Of a stretch of DNA of 16,686 nt, positions 1 to 7,245 are shown one piece after another (the first letter of the stretch is position 1; each line of letters begins with the position of its first letter). Made by a program: the position numbers and the translations under genes. Under the pieces are notes generated by a model. The model did not search any database, was not told the DNA's origin, and saw only the letters and a list, made by a program, of their open reading frames with translations. The DNA comes from Stigonema ocellatum SAG 48.90 = DSM 106950 (GTDB lineage: Bacteria; Cyanobacteriota; Cyanobacteriia; Cyanobacteriales; Nostocaceae), in the NCBI GenBank assembly GCA_016903675.1, contig JADQBA010000179.1, forward strand, positions 1 to 16,686. Direction: 5' to 3'.

Positions 1-818
1 GCGCCAGATCCAGCGGAGTTACCGCCCAGGGTGCTGTTGCTCACCGTTAGGTTTCCGGCGTTGGCGTTATAGATACCGCCGCCGCTGCCGGAACCACGTA
101 ACGTATTTGCTCTGTTGCCACTGATGGTGCTGTTGTTCACCTCAAGGCTGCCACTGCTGTTATAGATGCCGCCACCGTTGCCACCTATACCGCCGCTGTT
201 CAACGTTACGCTATTGCCACTGATGGTGCTGTTGTTCACCGTCAAGGTGCCACTGTTATAGATGCCGCCGCCGTTGCCAGCATCGACCATAATACCTGTG
301 ACAGAGTTATTACGAACAATGCTGTTGTCTAGGGTAAGGATACCGGAGTTCAAAATTCCACCCCCATTGTCTCCTGCCACCTGACCATCAGCAACAATCA
401 ATCCGTCAATGTTTACAGCTGCCCCTGTGCCAATCTCAAATACCCGCGAGGCTTGATTCCCACTCACCGTCACCAAATCTGAGCCTGTCAACGAGTCCCT
501 TGGGGCGATTATGTCCAAACTATGAGTAATGTTCAGTTCTCCCAATTTCAGGGTAATAGTCTGTGCAGTGGAAAAGAGCGACCTGTCAAATACAATCAAA
601 TCTTCTCCCTCGTCAGCATTCGCTCTTACGATAGCATCCCTTAAGGTGGTCACACCTGAGTTTGGGTCTTCTATTGTATCGTTGGTACTGTTCACCACAA
701 TTATGCCAGTGGGGTTTAACTGTAGGGTTCGTTCCCCGAGTAAACCTTGCACATTATCTCCAAACACAGGGGTGGATGTGGATATTAGAGGATTGGTTGG
801 GGAAGTTATGGTATCCAT
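1..818 (-). CDS. Beta-helix repeat surface protein, N-terminal part (runs off left edge)
   Basis: An open frame runs leftward from an ATG at 818 through position 1 with no stop, about 272 codons. After a ~45-residue Thr/Pro/Asn-rich start comes a CSLREA-like segment (VNSTNDTIEDPNSG, then TTLRDAIVRAN). Gly/Asn/Ser-rich repeats follow, of the form NSGTLTVNNSTISGNS then GGGIYN, about five in the visible part. This is the look of the right-handed parallel beta-helix, choice-of-anchor type proteins found as large secreted or surface proteins in cyanobacteria. No classical signal peptide is visible; such proteins often rely on a C-terminal export signal, which would lie outside the window. The DNA repeats strongly because the peptide units do. 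No good ribosome binding site precedes 818, so the start is a best guess. Substrate and function are unknown. Confidence 0.75.
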   Translation of the reverse strand, partial: MDTITSPTNPLISTSTPVFGDNVQGLLGERTLQLNPTGIIVVNSTNDTIEDPNSGVTTLRDAIVRANADEGEDLIVFDRSLFSTAQTITLKLGELNITHSLDIIAPRDSLTGSDLVTVSGNQASRVFEIGTGAAVNIDGLIVADGQVAGDNGGGILNSGILTLDNSIVRNNSVTGIMVDAGNGGGIYNSGTLTVNNSTISGNSVTLNSGGIGGNGGGIYNSSGSLEVNNSTISGNRANTLRGSGSGGGIYNANAGNLTVSNSTLGGNSAGSG

Positions 819-922
819 GAGTATTGATTCTCTCGCATTGTGGAATAAAAACTTAATAATTCGCAATTCATTACGAATTATACGATCGCCACTCCCTATT
901 CCCCATTTTTTTCAATCCGATA

Positions 923-946
923 CCCTACTCCCTACTCCCTACTCCC
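923..946. repeat. Short tandem repeat, CCCTACT unit
   Basis: Three full copies plus a partial copy of a 7-bp unit lie between the beta-helix gene and the IS remnant. This is the heptanucleotide repeat type common between genes in Nostocales. The remainder of 819-955 is AT-rich and shows nothing else. Confidence 0.8.
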
Positions 947-955
947 TTCTTTTAT

Positions 956-973
956 CCCACATTCCGCACTTCA
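956..973 (+). repeat. Left terminal inverted repeat of the IS
   Basis: 18 bp, an exact reverse complement of 2864-2881. It begins CCCACATTCC. Confidence 0.75.
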
Positions 974-1319
974 TTTTGCAATACATAAAGTATTACAAAA
1001 CCCTTTTAATATTAGCTGTGTACCCTAAGTATAAATACTTAAAAGAAACTGTGGGTTGACGTTGATAAACAATGCCACAGCGCGATCGCAGCATACTCTA
1101 AAACTGTAATTTTTTTATCCAATTAGAAGAAAAAAGTGAGAAAATTAGTTAGAAAGCTAAAAAAAATCAAAGCAAAAAAAATGAATCTTGAATTTGAAGA
1201 GATTGAAGTAAAAAATTTAGATCACTTAGGAATAGTTGCGGGAATCGTTGATGATATAGGAATGGTAGATAAAATAAATGAGCTACTAGGAACTGATCCG
1301 AGAGAAAAAGTCAAAAAGA

Positions 1320-1520
1320 AAGGCAGAAGGCAGCTATGCTGAAGGCAGAAGGTATAAGACAATACAGTGGGGGCTTGAACCCCCACTGATTGAAGACCAC
1401 CAAATCTTTGATTTGGTGGGGGCTTGGACCCGAATTGTGGCGGCTTTACAGAGAACAGAGGGATTGCAAGTATAAAAAGTAACTTCTTCCTTCTGCCCTC
1501 TGCCCTCTGCCTTCTGCCTT
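1320..1520. repeat. 201-bp element with 14-bp inverted ends inside the transposase
   Basis: The ends are AAGGCAGAAGGCAG (1320-1333) and its exact reverse complement (1507-1520). Inside are two further perfect hairpins: 8-bp arms at 1366-1373 and 1380-1387 with a 6-nt loop, and 10-bp arms at 1397-1406 and 1410-1419 with a 3-nt loop. It sits exactly where the transposase frame is lost and where the middle of the protein is missing, so its arrival was accompanied or followed by a deletion. It has no coding capacity and looks like a MITE-type or repeat-built element. Confidence 0.7.
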
Positions 1521-2017
1521 GCCCGAAGGGCTGGTGAAGGCGCTCTTGAGTGAAGAATTGCAAGAAAGTGAACAAAAAGGATATAGTTATAAGGAGGAGA
1601 AAGTTACCTATGCTGGGATAGAGCAAAGATGGGTAGTAATAGAAAGTGAAGAGAGAAAAAATGCAGATTTAAAAAAGTTGTCTCAAGAAATAGAGCAAGA
1701 ATCAATAAAACTTAAAAAACAAATAGCTAAATTATTAAAAAGTGAATTCGACACTCAATCACTAGCAATATCTGAAGTCAAAGAATTTGAATCAAAACTA
1801 AAATACCATCAAGCTGTTGAATTAGAAATTATTAAACATCAAGTCACGAAAAAGAAAGTAATTTATAAAATTAGCTGTAACTTGGGAGAGAATCAAGAAG
1901 TAATCGCGGAGAGGCAGAGACAAGCGGGAAGATTTATTTTAGCTACTAATATCTTAGAAGTACAAGAGTTAAGTGCTGACGAATTGCTGAAGATATATAA
2001 ACAACAGCAATCTTGTG

Positions 2018-2127
2018 ACGCATTGTCCCCGAAAAAATCGGGCAGCCTTATTACAACGAGTACCCGACTACGCCGACAGATCAACAGAACCAAGGCTGCC
2101 CGATTTTTTTGCGTGTAAGACCCCGTG
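2018..2127. repeat. 110-bp hairpin element inserted in the transposase
   Basis: Perfect 18-bp arms lie at 2032-2049 and 2092-2109 with a 42-nt centre; the right arm ends in a run of seven T. The insert is flanked by GTG at 2015-2017 and 2125-2127. Removing 110 bp rejoins the two transposase frames as YKQQQSCERGFRF, which reads like the intact family motif, so the boundaries are well supported. As RNA the hairpin plus T-run would also look like an intrinsic terminator. Confidence 0.75.
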
Positions 2128-2472
2128 AAAGAGGGTTTAGATTTATCAAAGGTCCTTTGTTTTTTGCGGATAGTCTTTTTGTAAAAAATCCAGAAAGAGT
2201 AGAGACAATGATGATGTTAATGGGATTGTGTCTCTTGGTTTATAATCTAGGACAAAGACAACTAAGAAATACTTTAAAAACCGAAAAATCAACAGTTAAA
2301 AATCAACTCAATAAATTAACTGAGCGTCCAACTTTACGGTGGATTTTCCAGTGCTTTCAAGGAATTCACGTTCTGGTAACACAAGGAGTTAAACGAATTA
2401 TTAACTTGAATGAGGAACGTTGTCGAATTTTACAATTCTTTCCTATTTCTTGTCAAAAATATTACAAAAAAA

Positions 2473-2663
2473 AGGGAACAGGGAATAGGGAACAGGGAAC
2501 AGGGAATATGAAACAAAAAAACTTCAGTTGTGGGTTTAGAGCTTACTTAGAAAAAAAATGTTTTTCGAGACGCGTCAGCGCTTTGAAATTCTACGTCCTT
2601 GTTTCAATCCCACGGCTTAAGCCGTGGGATACACTGTTCCCCGTTCCGTGTTCCCTGTTCCCT
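2473..2663. repeat. 191-bp repeat element with AGGGAACAGGGA-type inverted ends
   Basis: The left end is built of AGGGAACAGGGAAT-type units (2473-2505) and the right end of their reverse complement (TTCCCTGTTCCCT, 2651-2663). A perfect 24-bp palindrome lies at 2607-2630. It interrupts the sequence just after the ...SCQKYY end of the transposase. Confidence 0.6.
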
Positions 2664-2863
2664 CTGAATTCTTGTCATTATCACATTGATTCTAATCATC
2701 ATCGCAGTTAATTGAAATTAAATATTCTTGCGTAACTAGCTTTTTGAACAATAGATAAAAGCTGGAAAGTTATCCTGTTTAATTACTTTTTTTTGGGTTT
2801 TACATCAGCGTCAAATTTATAACTTTTGGTTTTCACTAAATGTAATCTGTTTATACTACTATT

Positions 2864-2881
2864 TGAAGTGCGGAATGTGGG
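2864..2881 (-). repeat. Right terminal inverted repeat of the IS
   Basis: 18 bp, an exact reverse complement of 956-973. Confidence 0.75.
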
Positions 2882-2987
2882 TTTTAAACTAGAAGCTGTT
2901 GCTCCAGAGAAACTTGGACTATTAAAATTAATTAAACAGTGAATAAAGGAATCCTCCGCAGATTTTTGCAACATTCGTAGTCCGGGC

Positions 2988-3226
2988 ACTGCCCACCATG
3001 TCGGGGTTTTGTAGGGCATAGCCCAATACGCTTGGTGTTAGCGCCAAAAACCTTAACCCACGTAGGTTGGGGAACCAGCGCTGCAAGAGGGTTTCCCTCT
3101 GTAGGCGACTGGCGTTTGAGGAACGAAACCCAATAAACCGCGAAAATGTTGGGTAACGCATTGCCTCAACCCAACCTACAATTCTCGTTAACTGCCCACC
3201 ATGTCTGGGTTTTGTAGGGCATAGCC
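2988..3226. repeat. Dispersed-repeat cluster in the gap 2882-3317
   Basis: A 36-bp direct repeat occurs at 2988-3023 and 3191-3226 with one mismatch. Between them lies an inverted pair, TAGGTTGGG at 3063-3071 and CCCAACCTA at 3170-3178, of the kind seen in many Nostoc intergenic regions. There is no convincing gene in the gap. A short frame at 2823-2939 ends in EAVAPEKLGLLKLIKQ and could be the tail of a gene cut by the IS, but no matching 5' part is visible on the left. Confidence 0.65.
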
Positions 3227-3317
3227 CCACCTACACTACTTAAGATTTTTCATAAATGATTTAGGATTCCTATATTATGTTGAGCATTAATCTGATTTCT
3301 AAGAGGATGTTTTACTG

Positions 3318-4316
3318 ATGAAGGCTAAAACGTTGTTATTGTTTTGTTTGGGATTCGTTCTAACAGTGTTTTGCTGTTTAGAAACAAGCGCAAATATCCC
3401 GGCAAAAATTACGGTCACAAAAACCAATTACCAAGGCTGGCAAGATTCTTATGTTTTAAGTAACGGTCAAGTGGAAGCGGTTGTAGTCCCAGCAATTGGG
3501 CGGATAATGCAATTTCGCTTCAAGGGTGGAGAAAGTACATTCTGGGAAAATCCCCAAGTGTATGGTAAAGCACCTGACGTCAAATCTGAAGAATGGGGTT
3601 ACTTTGGTGCTGGGGGTGATAAAACCTGGCCCGCACCCCAATCTGAATGGGGAAAAATCACAGGACAAGATTGGCCCCCACCAGCTACGTTTAATTCTAT
3701 ACCAGTTACGGCAAGAGTTAATCGCACCTCGGTGACGCTGATTTCTCCCGTTGACCCTTTTTACGGTATTAGGTTCTACCGTAAAATTACACTTGAACCA
3801 GACAAAAATGTAATGAAAATTACTACGACTTATGAAAAAGTCAAGGGTACGCCACAAAATGTTTCTGTATGGATAGTTACACAGTTGCGCGATCCAGTTG
3901 CAGTCAACGCAGCCTTACCCCAACCGTCAATTTTTCCTCAAGGGTATAACGAGCAATCAGAAGATTTACCAGCTGACTTAAAGGTAGACAACGGCATATT
4001 GTCCTTGACACGCGATCGCAATAAATCCCACAAGATAGGCAGCGATACTAGTACATTATTATGGGTGGGCAAAACAGTCGCAGTCCGCATAGACTCACCA
4101 AGAGTACCAGGAGAGAGTTATCCCGACAACAACAGTAGCGCCGAAATTTATACCAACGTAGACCCACAGGCTTACGTAGAGCTAGAATTCCTCAGTCCGC
4201 TAAAAACACTGCAAGTCGGGGAAAAAATGGACTTAACTACCACATATACTTTAATTCCCCGCACAACCGAGAATGCTGGACAAGAAGCCAGGAAAATTTT
4301 GCGTGGATACACCTAA
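3318..4316 (+). CDS. Secreted DUF4380-domain protein
   Basis: 332 residues. The N-terminus MKAKTLLLFCLGFVLTVF is a signal peptide with likely cleavage near residue 25 (ETSA then NIP), so the protein is exported. The mature part matches the DUF4380 pattern as I know it: VVVPAIGRIMQFRFKG at 55-70, FWENP near 75-79, and GGDKTWPAPQSEW at 99-111, followed by beta-strand-rich sequence. These proteins resemble the aldose-mutarotase / sugar-binding beta-sandwich fold, but no substrate is known and I assign no reaction. A purine-rich AAGAGG at 3301-3306 precedes the ATG. The next gene, also secreted, lies 191 bp downstream on the same strand, with a hairpin-rich repeat between them, so co-transcription is uncertain. 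Confidence 0.8.
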   Translation: MKAKTLLLFCLGFVLTVFCCLETSANIPAKITVTKTNYQGWQDSYVLSNGQVEAVVVPAIGRIMQFRFKGGESTFWENPQVYGKAPDVKSEEWGYFGAGGDKTWPAPQSEWGKITGQDWPPPATFNSIPVTARVNRTSVTLISPVDPFYGIRFYRKITLEPDKNVMKITTTYEKVKGTPQNVSVWIVTQLRDPVAVNAALPQPSIFPQGYNEQSEDLPADLKVDNGILSLTRDRNKSHKIGSDTSTLLWVGKTVAVRIDSPRVPGESYPDNNSSAEIYTNVDPQAYVELEFLSPLKTLQVGEKMDLTTTYTLIPRTTENAGQEARKILRGYT

Positions 4317-4326
4317 CGTCGTTCCT

Positions 4327-4410
4327 CGTTACCAGGCTCAGCCTGGTAACGCAATTCTTGGAGGCTCTGCCTCCTGTAGTTTACCAGAGGCTGGAGCCTC
4401 TTAACGAGCG
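4327..4410. repeat. Hairpin-rich intergenic repeat
   Basis: A perfect 11-bp stem (4327-4337 with 4341-4351, 3-nt loop) is followed by GGAGGC-TCT-GCCTCC (4360-4374) and a further GAGGCTGGAGCCTC. No T-run follows, so a terminator is not supported. The pattern resembles dispersed Nostocales palindromic repeats. Confidence 0.6.
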
Positions 4411-4507
4411 AACAAAGCCCCTCAACCCCCCAATGATTAAATAACTTTGACTCACTTTGACCTACTGTGAACAAGAACACCACTACCTAGTACTGTAGGA
4501 TTCCTAA

Positions 4508-5638
4508 ATGAAAGCCCTTTACCCTGTTGTTCTGACTCTTGCCATAGTTATTTCACTACCAAGCTACGCGCAGCAGCAAGGTAGCCCCGCACCATCGAAT
4601 GTGCGAGATGCTGAATATCCATATATCGATTCCAATCGACGTGTGACATTTCGCGTTCAAGCACCTCAAGCCAAAAGGGTACAGGTTGTGGGACTTGGCA
4701 GCAAAAACGGGTTTACCGAACAGCCGATTAATTTAGTTCGTGGTGAAAATGGTGTGTGGATGGTGACGACTCCACCAGTACGTCCGGGCTTTTATTACTA
4801 CCAAATAATTATTGATGGTACGCCTGTCAACGACCAATCGAGTGAAAGTTATTTCGGTTGGGCACACCCCACTAGTGGACTAGAAGTTCCCGATCCTGCT
4901 TTCGACTTTTACAACGCCAAAACCGTACCTCATGGTGAAGTGCGTGTGCGCTGGTATCATTCCCAAGTAACGGGCGCACTAAGGCAGGTTTATGTTTACA
5001 CTCCTCCCGGTTACGATGCTGGTACGAATCGTTACCCAGTACTCTACCTGCAACATGGTGCGGGTGAAAGCGAACGCGCCTGGACAGCACAAGGTAAAGC
5101 CAATTTTATCCTTGATAACCTAATTGCTACAGGCACTAAACCGATGATTGTAGTTATGGACAACGGTTATGCGCGTAAACCGGGTGTAAAACTTCCACCA
5201 GATTCTTGGGGTAATGAAGCTTTTGAAGAAGTACTACTCGTGGATTTGATTCCACTAATTGACACTCATTACCGAACACTAGCTAATCGCGAACATCGTG
5301 CCCTTGCTGGATTGTCAATGGGTGGCGGACAGGCGTTACAGGTAGGGCTGAACAATCTTAACAAGTTTGCCTGGGTGGGCGGTTTTAGTCCTTTTCTGCG
5401 GGACTTCAATCTCAAGAGTGTTTTGAATAATGCAGCTAATGTGAATCCCCAGCTTCGCTTACTTTGGCTGGGCTGCGGTTATCAAGATGAGTTTTATGCT
5501 AGTAATAAAGCAATGCACCAGGCTTTTCAGAAAGTCGGAATCAAACACGTTTGGGTTGAAGGTTCCGGCACACACGAATGGCAGGTTTGGCGTTGGTATC
5601 TGCACGATTTTGTCCCGAGGCTTTTTCTTGGCCTTTGA
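4508..5638 (+). CDS. Secreted esterase with N-terminal Ig-like domain
   Basis: 376 residues. A signal peptide (MKALYPVVLTLAIVISLPSYA, cleavage after residue 21) sends it out of the cytoplasm. Residues ~45-130 form an E-set/CBM48-like domain (VTFRVQAPQAKRVQVVG; WMVTTPPVRPGFYYYQIIID). Residues ~145-376 are an alpha/beta hydrolase of the esterase D / xylanase-Z feruloyl esterase type. The nucleophile elbow is GLSMGG with Ser270; likely partners are Asp327 (GCGYQDEF) and His356 (GSGTHEWQ). An oxyanion-region HG occurs in LQHGAGESE at 181-189. Family members hydrolyse ester links on carbohydrate or other small esters; the actual substrate is unknown. AGGA at 4497-4500 is 7 nt upstream of the ATG. 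The stop codon lies inside one arm of a 140-bp inverted repeat, so the last residues may be element-derived. Confidence 0.85.
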   Translation: MKALYPVVLTLAIVISLPSYAQQQGSPAPSNVRDAEYPYIDSNRRVTFRVQAPQAKRVQVVGLGSKNGFTEQPINLVRGENGVWMVTTPPVRPGFYYYQIIIDGTPVNDQSSESYFGWAHPTSGLEVPDPAFDFYNAKTVPHGEVRVRWYHSQVTGALRQVYVYTPPGYDAGTNRYPVLYLQHGAGESERAWTAQGKANFILDNLIATGTKPMIVVMDNGYARKPGVKLPPDSWGNEAFEEVLLVDLIPLIDTHYRTLANREHRALAGLSMGGGQALQVGLNNLNKFAWVGGFSPFLRDFNLKSVLNNAANVNPQLRLLWLGCGYQDEFYASNKAMHQAFQKVGIKHVWVEGSGTHEWQVWRWYLHDFVPRLFLGL

Positions 5639-5772
5639 TGGGTTTGTAGTGAGGACTAAAGTACTCAAAAAATCCGAGGACAAATCATCACATTCTTAGT
5701 TCGTAGTAGCGCTTTAGCGCCTGTTAAATCGCGGTTTTTTGGCGCTGATGCGCAACTACAAACCCATCAAAG
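5633..5772. repeat. 140-bp element with perfect 18-bp inverted ends
   Basis: CTTTGATGGGTTTGTAGT at 5633-5650 is the exact reverse complement of 5755-5772. Inside is a second, imperfect inverted pair (around 5704-5721 and 5741-5759) rich in GCGC. The left arm contains the TGA stop of the esterase; the right arm ends 16 bp before the dnaN stop codon. The two genes converge here, so the folded RNA could act on both transcripts, but there is no classical terminator T-run next to the arms. Confidence 0.75.
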
Positions 5773-5788
5773 TTAGCTTGCCAGAGTA

Positions 5789-6973
5789 CTAACTTCTTAA
5801 TTGCACCGGCATAGCTAAGTACGTCATTTTCAAACCGCTCAGTGGGGTAAAAATGACAGGGGTTAGAGCTTGATTTAATTGCATGAAAATTTCCGAAGCT
5901 GGCAACGCCTTTAAGCCTTCCATTAAATATTTAATATTAAAAGCTATGTCTATATTTTCTCCAGATATTTGTGCTGACATTGACTCAGTAGCGCTACCTA
6001 CATCTTGAGCTTCACAAGATAAGGTAACTTCCTGGGCAACGTTATCTAGACTAACCTTCACAATATTATTCTTCTGATCGGCTAATACAGCAATTCGCTC
6101 CAAAGCGTTCAACAATTGTCGTCTATCCAGAGTTAATTCTCGTTCAAATTCGCGGGGTATAAGTTGACGGTAAGCTGGATACTGCCCTTCTAAAGTGCGA
6201 CTCGTTAACCGTTGATCAGCCAATTCAAAAACAACTTGACCTTGATCAAAATATAAGGCTACAGGTTCATCCTGTGAAGCGCTATGAGCCAACATGCGTT
6301 CTAGTTCGCGCAAGGCTCTAGCTGGTACTGTCACCTCTAGAGACGCGAAATTTTCCGTCTCTACATCTTTTTCTGGACTCTCGTTAGTAGTTTCCACCAC
6401 GGCTAAGCGATGTCCATCAGTAGCAGCAAATTCCAGGGTGTCTTGTTTAACTGTTAAATGCACTCCCGTGAGTACTTGCTTGGTTTCATCGGTACTGGTA
6501 GCAAATAATGAACCCCGCAGCCCCTCAATTAATGCCGTAGCACGTAGAGAGGCGAAATTTCGCGTCTCTACATTTTCAATGACAGGTAGTTCCGGAAAGT
6601 CTTCTGCTCCCATTGCTCGCACCTGATAACGTCCACTCTTGGGAGTGAGTGTGACAATTAAACCTTCGCTACCTGGGCTACTGACAGATGCTGATTCATC
6701 TTCTAAGGTAATTTCTCCCTCTGAAAGACGAGAGGTGATATCATTGAGCAACTTAGCCGGAATGGCAATTGCCCCTCCCTCCTCAACCTCAGCGCTAAAG
6801 CTAGTACGGATACCTAAGTTGAGATCAAAGGCTGTTAAGCTGACCCGGTTAGTTTCAGCATCTGCTTGTAGCAGCACATTGGCAAGTACTGGGTGAGTCG
6901 GGCGTGAAGGTACCGCACGGCTTGTGAGTGAGAGGTTCGTACTAAGATCGCTTTGGGTGCAAACTAATTTCAT
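5789..6973 (-). CDS. dnaN: DNA polymerase III sliding clamp (beta subunit)
   Basis: 394 residues; the ring-shaped clamp that holds replicative polymerase on DNA. Diagnostic stretches are MKLVCTQSDLSTNL at the start, SRPTHPVLANVLLQA (23-37), SGRYQVRAMGAEDFPELP (113-130), TDGHRLAVVETT (185-196), RTLEGQYPAYRQLIP in domain III, and the C-terminal LTPVIFTPLSGLKMTYLAMP followed by VQLRS. Domains I, II and III follow in order with no break. Two short peptides, VETRNFASL (135-143) and VETENFASL (204-212), are encoded by near-palindromic DNA and look like in-frame insertions: one at the domain I/II boundary, one in a domain II loop. The gene lies downstream of dnaA across oriC on the same strand. Start at 6973 is fixed by the conserved N-terminus. 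Confidence 0.97.
   Translation of the reverse strand: MKLVCTQSDLSTNLSLTSRAVPSRPTHPVLANVLLQADAETNRVSLTAFDLNLGIRTSFSAEVEEGGAIAIPAKLLNDITSRLSEGEITLEDESASVSSPGSEGLIVTLTPKSGRYQVRAMGAEDFPELPVIENVETRNFASLRATALIEGLRGSLFATSTDETKQVLTGVHLTVKQDTLEFAATDGHRLAVVETTNESPEKDVETENFASLEVTVPARALRELERMLAHSASQDEPVALYFDQGQVVFELADQRLTSRTLEGQYPAYRQLIPREFERELTLDRRQLLNALERIAVLADQKNNIVKVSLDNVAQEVTLSCEAQDVGSATESMSAQISGENIDIAFNIKYLMEGLKALPASEIFMQLNQALTPVIFTPLSGLKMTYLAMPVQLRS
6338..6363. repeat. In-gene palindrome, copy B (dnaN codons 204-212)
   Basis: Outer arms TAGAGACG and CGTCTCTA are perfect; the AAATTT centre is symmetric, with mismatches between. On the minus strand it reads as VETENFASL in the dnaN frame. Confidence 0.75.
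6544..6571. repeat. In-gene palindrome, copy A (dnaN codons 135-143)
   Basis: A 28-bp palindrome with a single mismatched pair: arms GTAGAGA and TCTCTAC around GCGAAATTTCGC. On the minus strand it reads VETRNFASL in the dnaN frame. It is the same sequence family and the same reading frame as copy B. Confidence 0.8.
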
Positions 6974-7014
6974 GGTTGGGTTCTGCTATTTGATTATTTA
7001 TTTGTAGTAGTTCC

Positions 7015-7229
7015 TGTGGAAATTGTGGAAAACGTGGTAAAGGTTTTCTTGATCTATGCTTGTACAGGGAAAACCCTGTGGAAAACTTGTGGAAAAACCC
7101 CTATGTTTTCCACAAAGTAGTTATACTTGATAAATTTTTCCAGTGAAGCTATCATGTTTTCCACAGAATGGGTGTGAGTTTTCCACAAATTAACCTTATC
7201 TTAATGAATTTTTATACTTTCCTTAACTT
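7015..7229. other. oriC: Chromosomal origin oriC between dnaA and dnaN
   Basis: Six perfect DnaA boxes of the cyanobacterial form TTTTCCACA lie within 165 bp: on the minus strand at 7024-7032, 7077-7085 and 7088-7096, and on the plus strand at 7106-7114, 7157-7165 and 7179-7187. A seventh with one mismatch is at 7015-7023 (minus). The two orientations face each other around ~7100. An AT-rich stretch, 7188-7229, follows and is a candidate unwinding element. The location between dnaA and dnaN is the usual one. The rest of the 428-bp gap holds only a heptamer repeat and AT-rich sequence. Confidence 0.9.
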
Positions 7230-7245
7230 GGATGAGTGACGCAAT

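Larger units (their letters stand above)
1181..2472 (+). pseudogene. IS1634-family transposase, broken into three frames
   Basis: Fragment 1 (ATG 1181 to ~1319) reads MNLEFEEIEVKNLDHLGIVA and continues to LLGTDPREKV, the typical DUF4277 N-terminus; a GTG at 1136 in the same frame is a less likely start. Fragment 2 (~1521-2017, another frame) contains GYSYKEEKVTYAGIEQRWVV, a Lys/Glu-rich coiled segment and GRFILATNILEVQELSADEL. Fragment 3 (~2128-2472, third frame) has ERGFRFIKGPLFFADSLFVK, a hydrophobic MMMLMGLCLLVYNLGQ and the C-terminal PTLRWIFQCFQGIHVL. About 325 residues remain where full-length family members have roughly 500-560; the missing part lies between fragments 1 and 2 and would hold most of the DDE catalytic core. 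The gene cannot make active enzyme. Its high A content resembles other IS genes rather than the neighbouring host genes. Confidence 0.85.
956..2881 (+). mobile_element. Degenerate IS1634-like (DUF4277) insertion sequence
   Basis: The element is bounded by an 18-bp perfect terminal inverted repeat: CCCACATTCCGCACTTCA at 956-973 and its reverse complement at 2864-2881. Flanks TTTTAT (950-955) and TTTTAA (2882-2887) agree at five of six bases, a possible worn target duplication. Inside is a transposase gene in three frames (see the pseudogene entry). The spacing from each end to the coding remains, about 200 bp, is longer than in a compact IS, so some end sequence may be foreign. The element is dead: the middle of the transposase is missing and three small repeat elements have moved in. 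IS assignment rests on the transposase motifs; the exact ends rest on the inverted repeat only. Confidence 0.75.

Noticed and set aside
1..420. Regularly spaced DNA repeats suggesting a CRISPR array
   Set aside because: The repeats are codons of Gly/Asn/Ser-rich protein units, in phase with the minus-strand frame, with no constant-length spacers.
529..1059. Plus-strand open frame of 176 codons
   Set aside because: It lies opposite the beta-helix gene and then runs through tandem repeats and the IS end; its composition is not protein-like.
2109..2711. A separate 200-residue gene
   Set aside because: It is the third fragment of the transposase, entered from the inserted hairpin element and ended inside another repeat.
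3456..3857. Minus-strand open frame opposite the DUF4380 gene
   Set aside because: A shadow of the real gene; no ribosome binding site or recognisable motif.
4327..4351. Intrinsic terminator after the DUF4380 gene
   Set aside because: The stem is strong but no T-run follows, and the sequence is of dispersed-repeat type.
6294..6896. Plus-strand open frames opposite dnaN
   Set aside because: Shadows of the conserved clamp gene, low in protein-like character.
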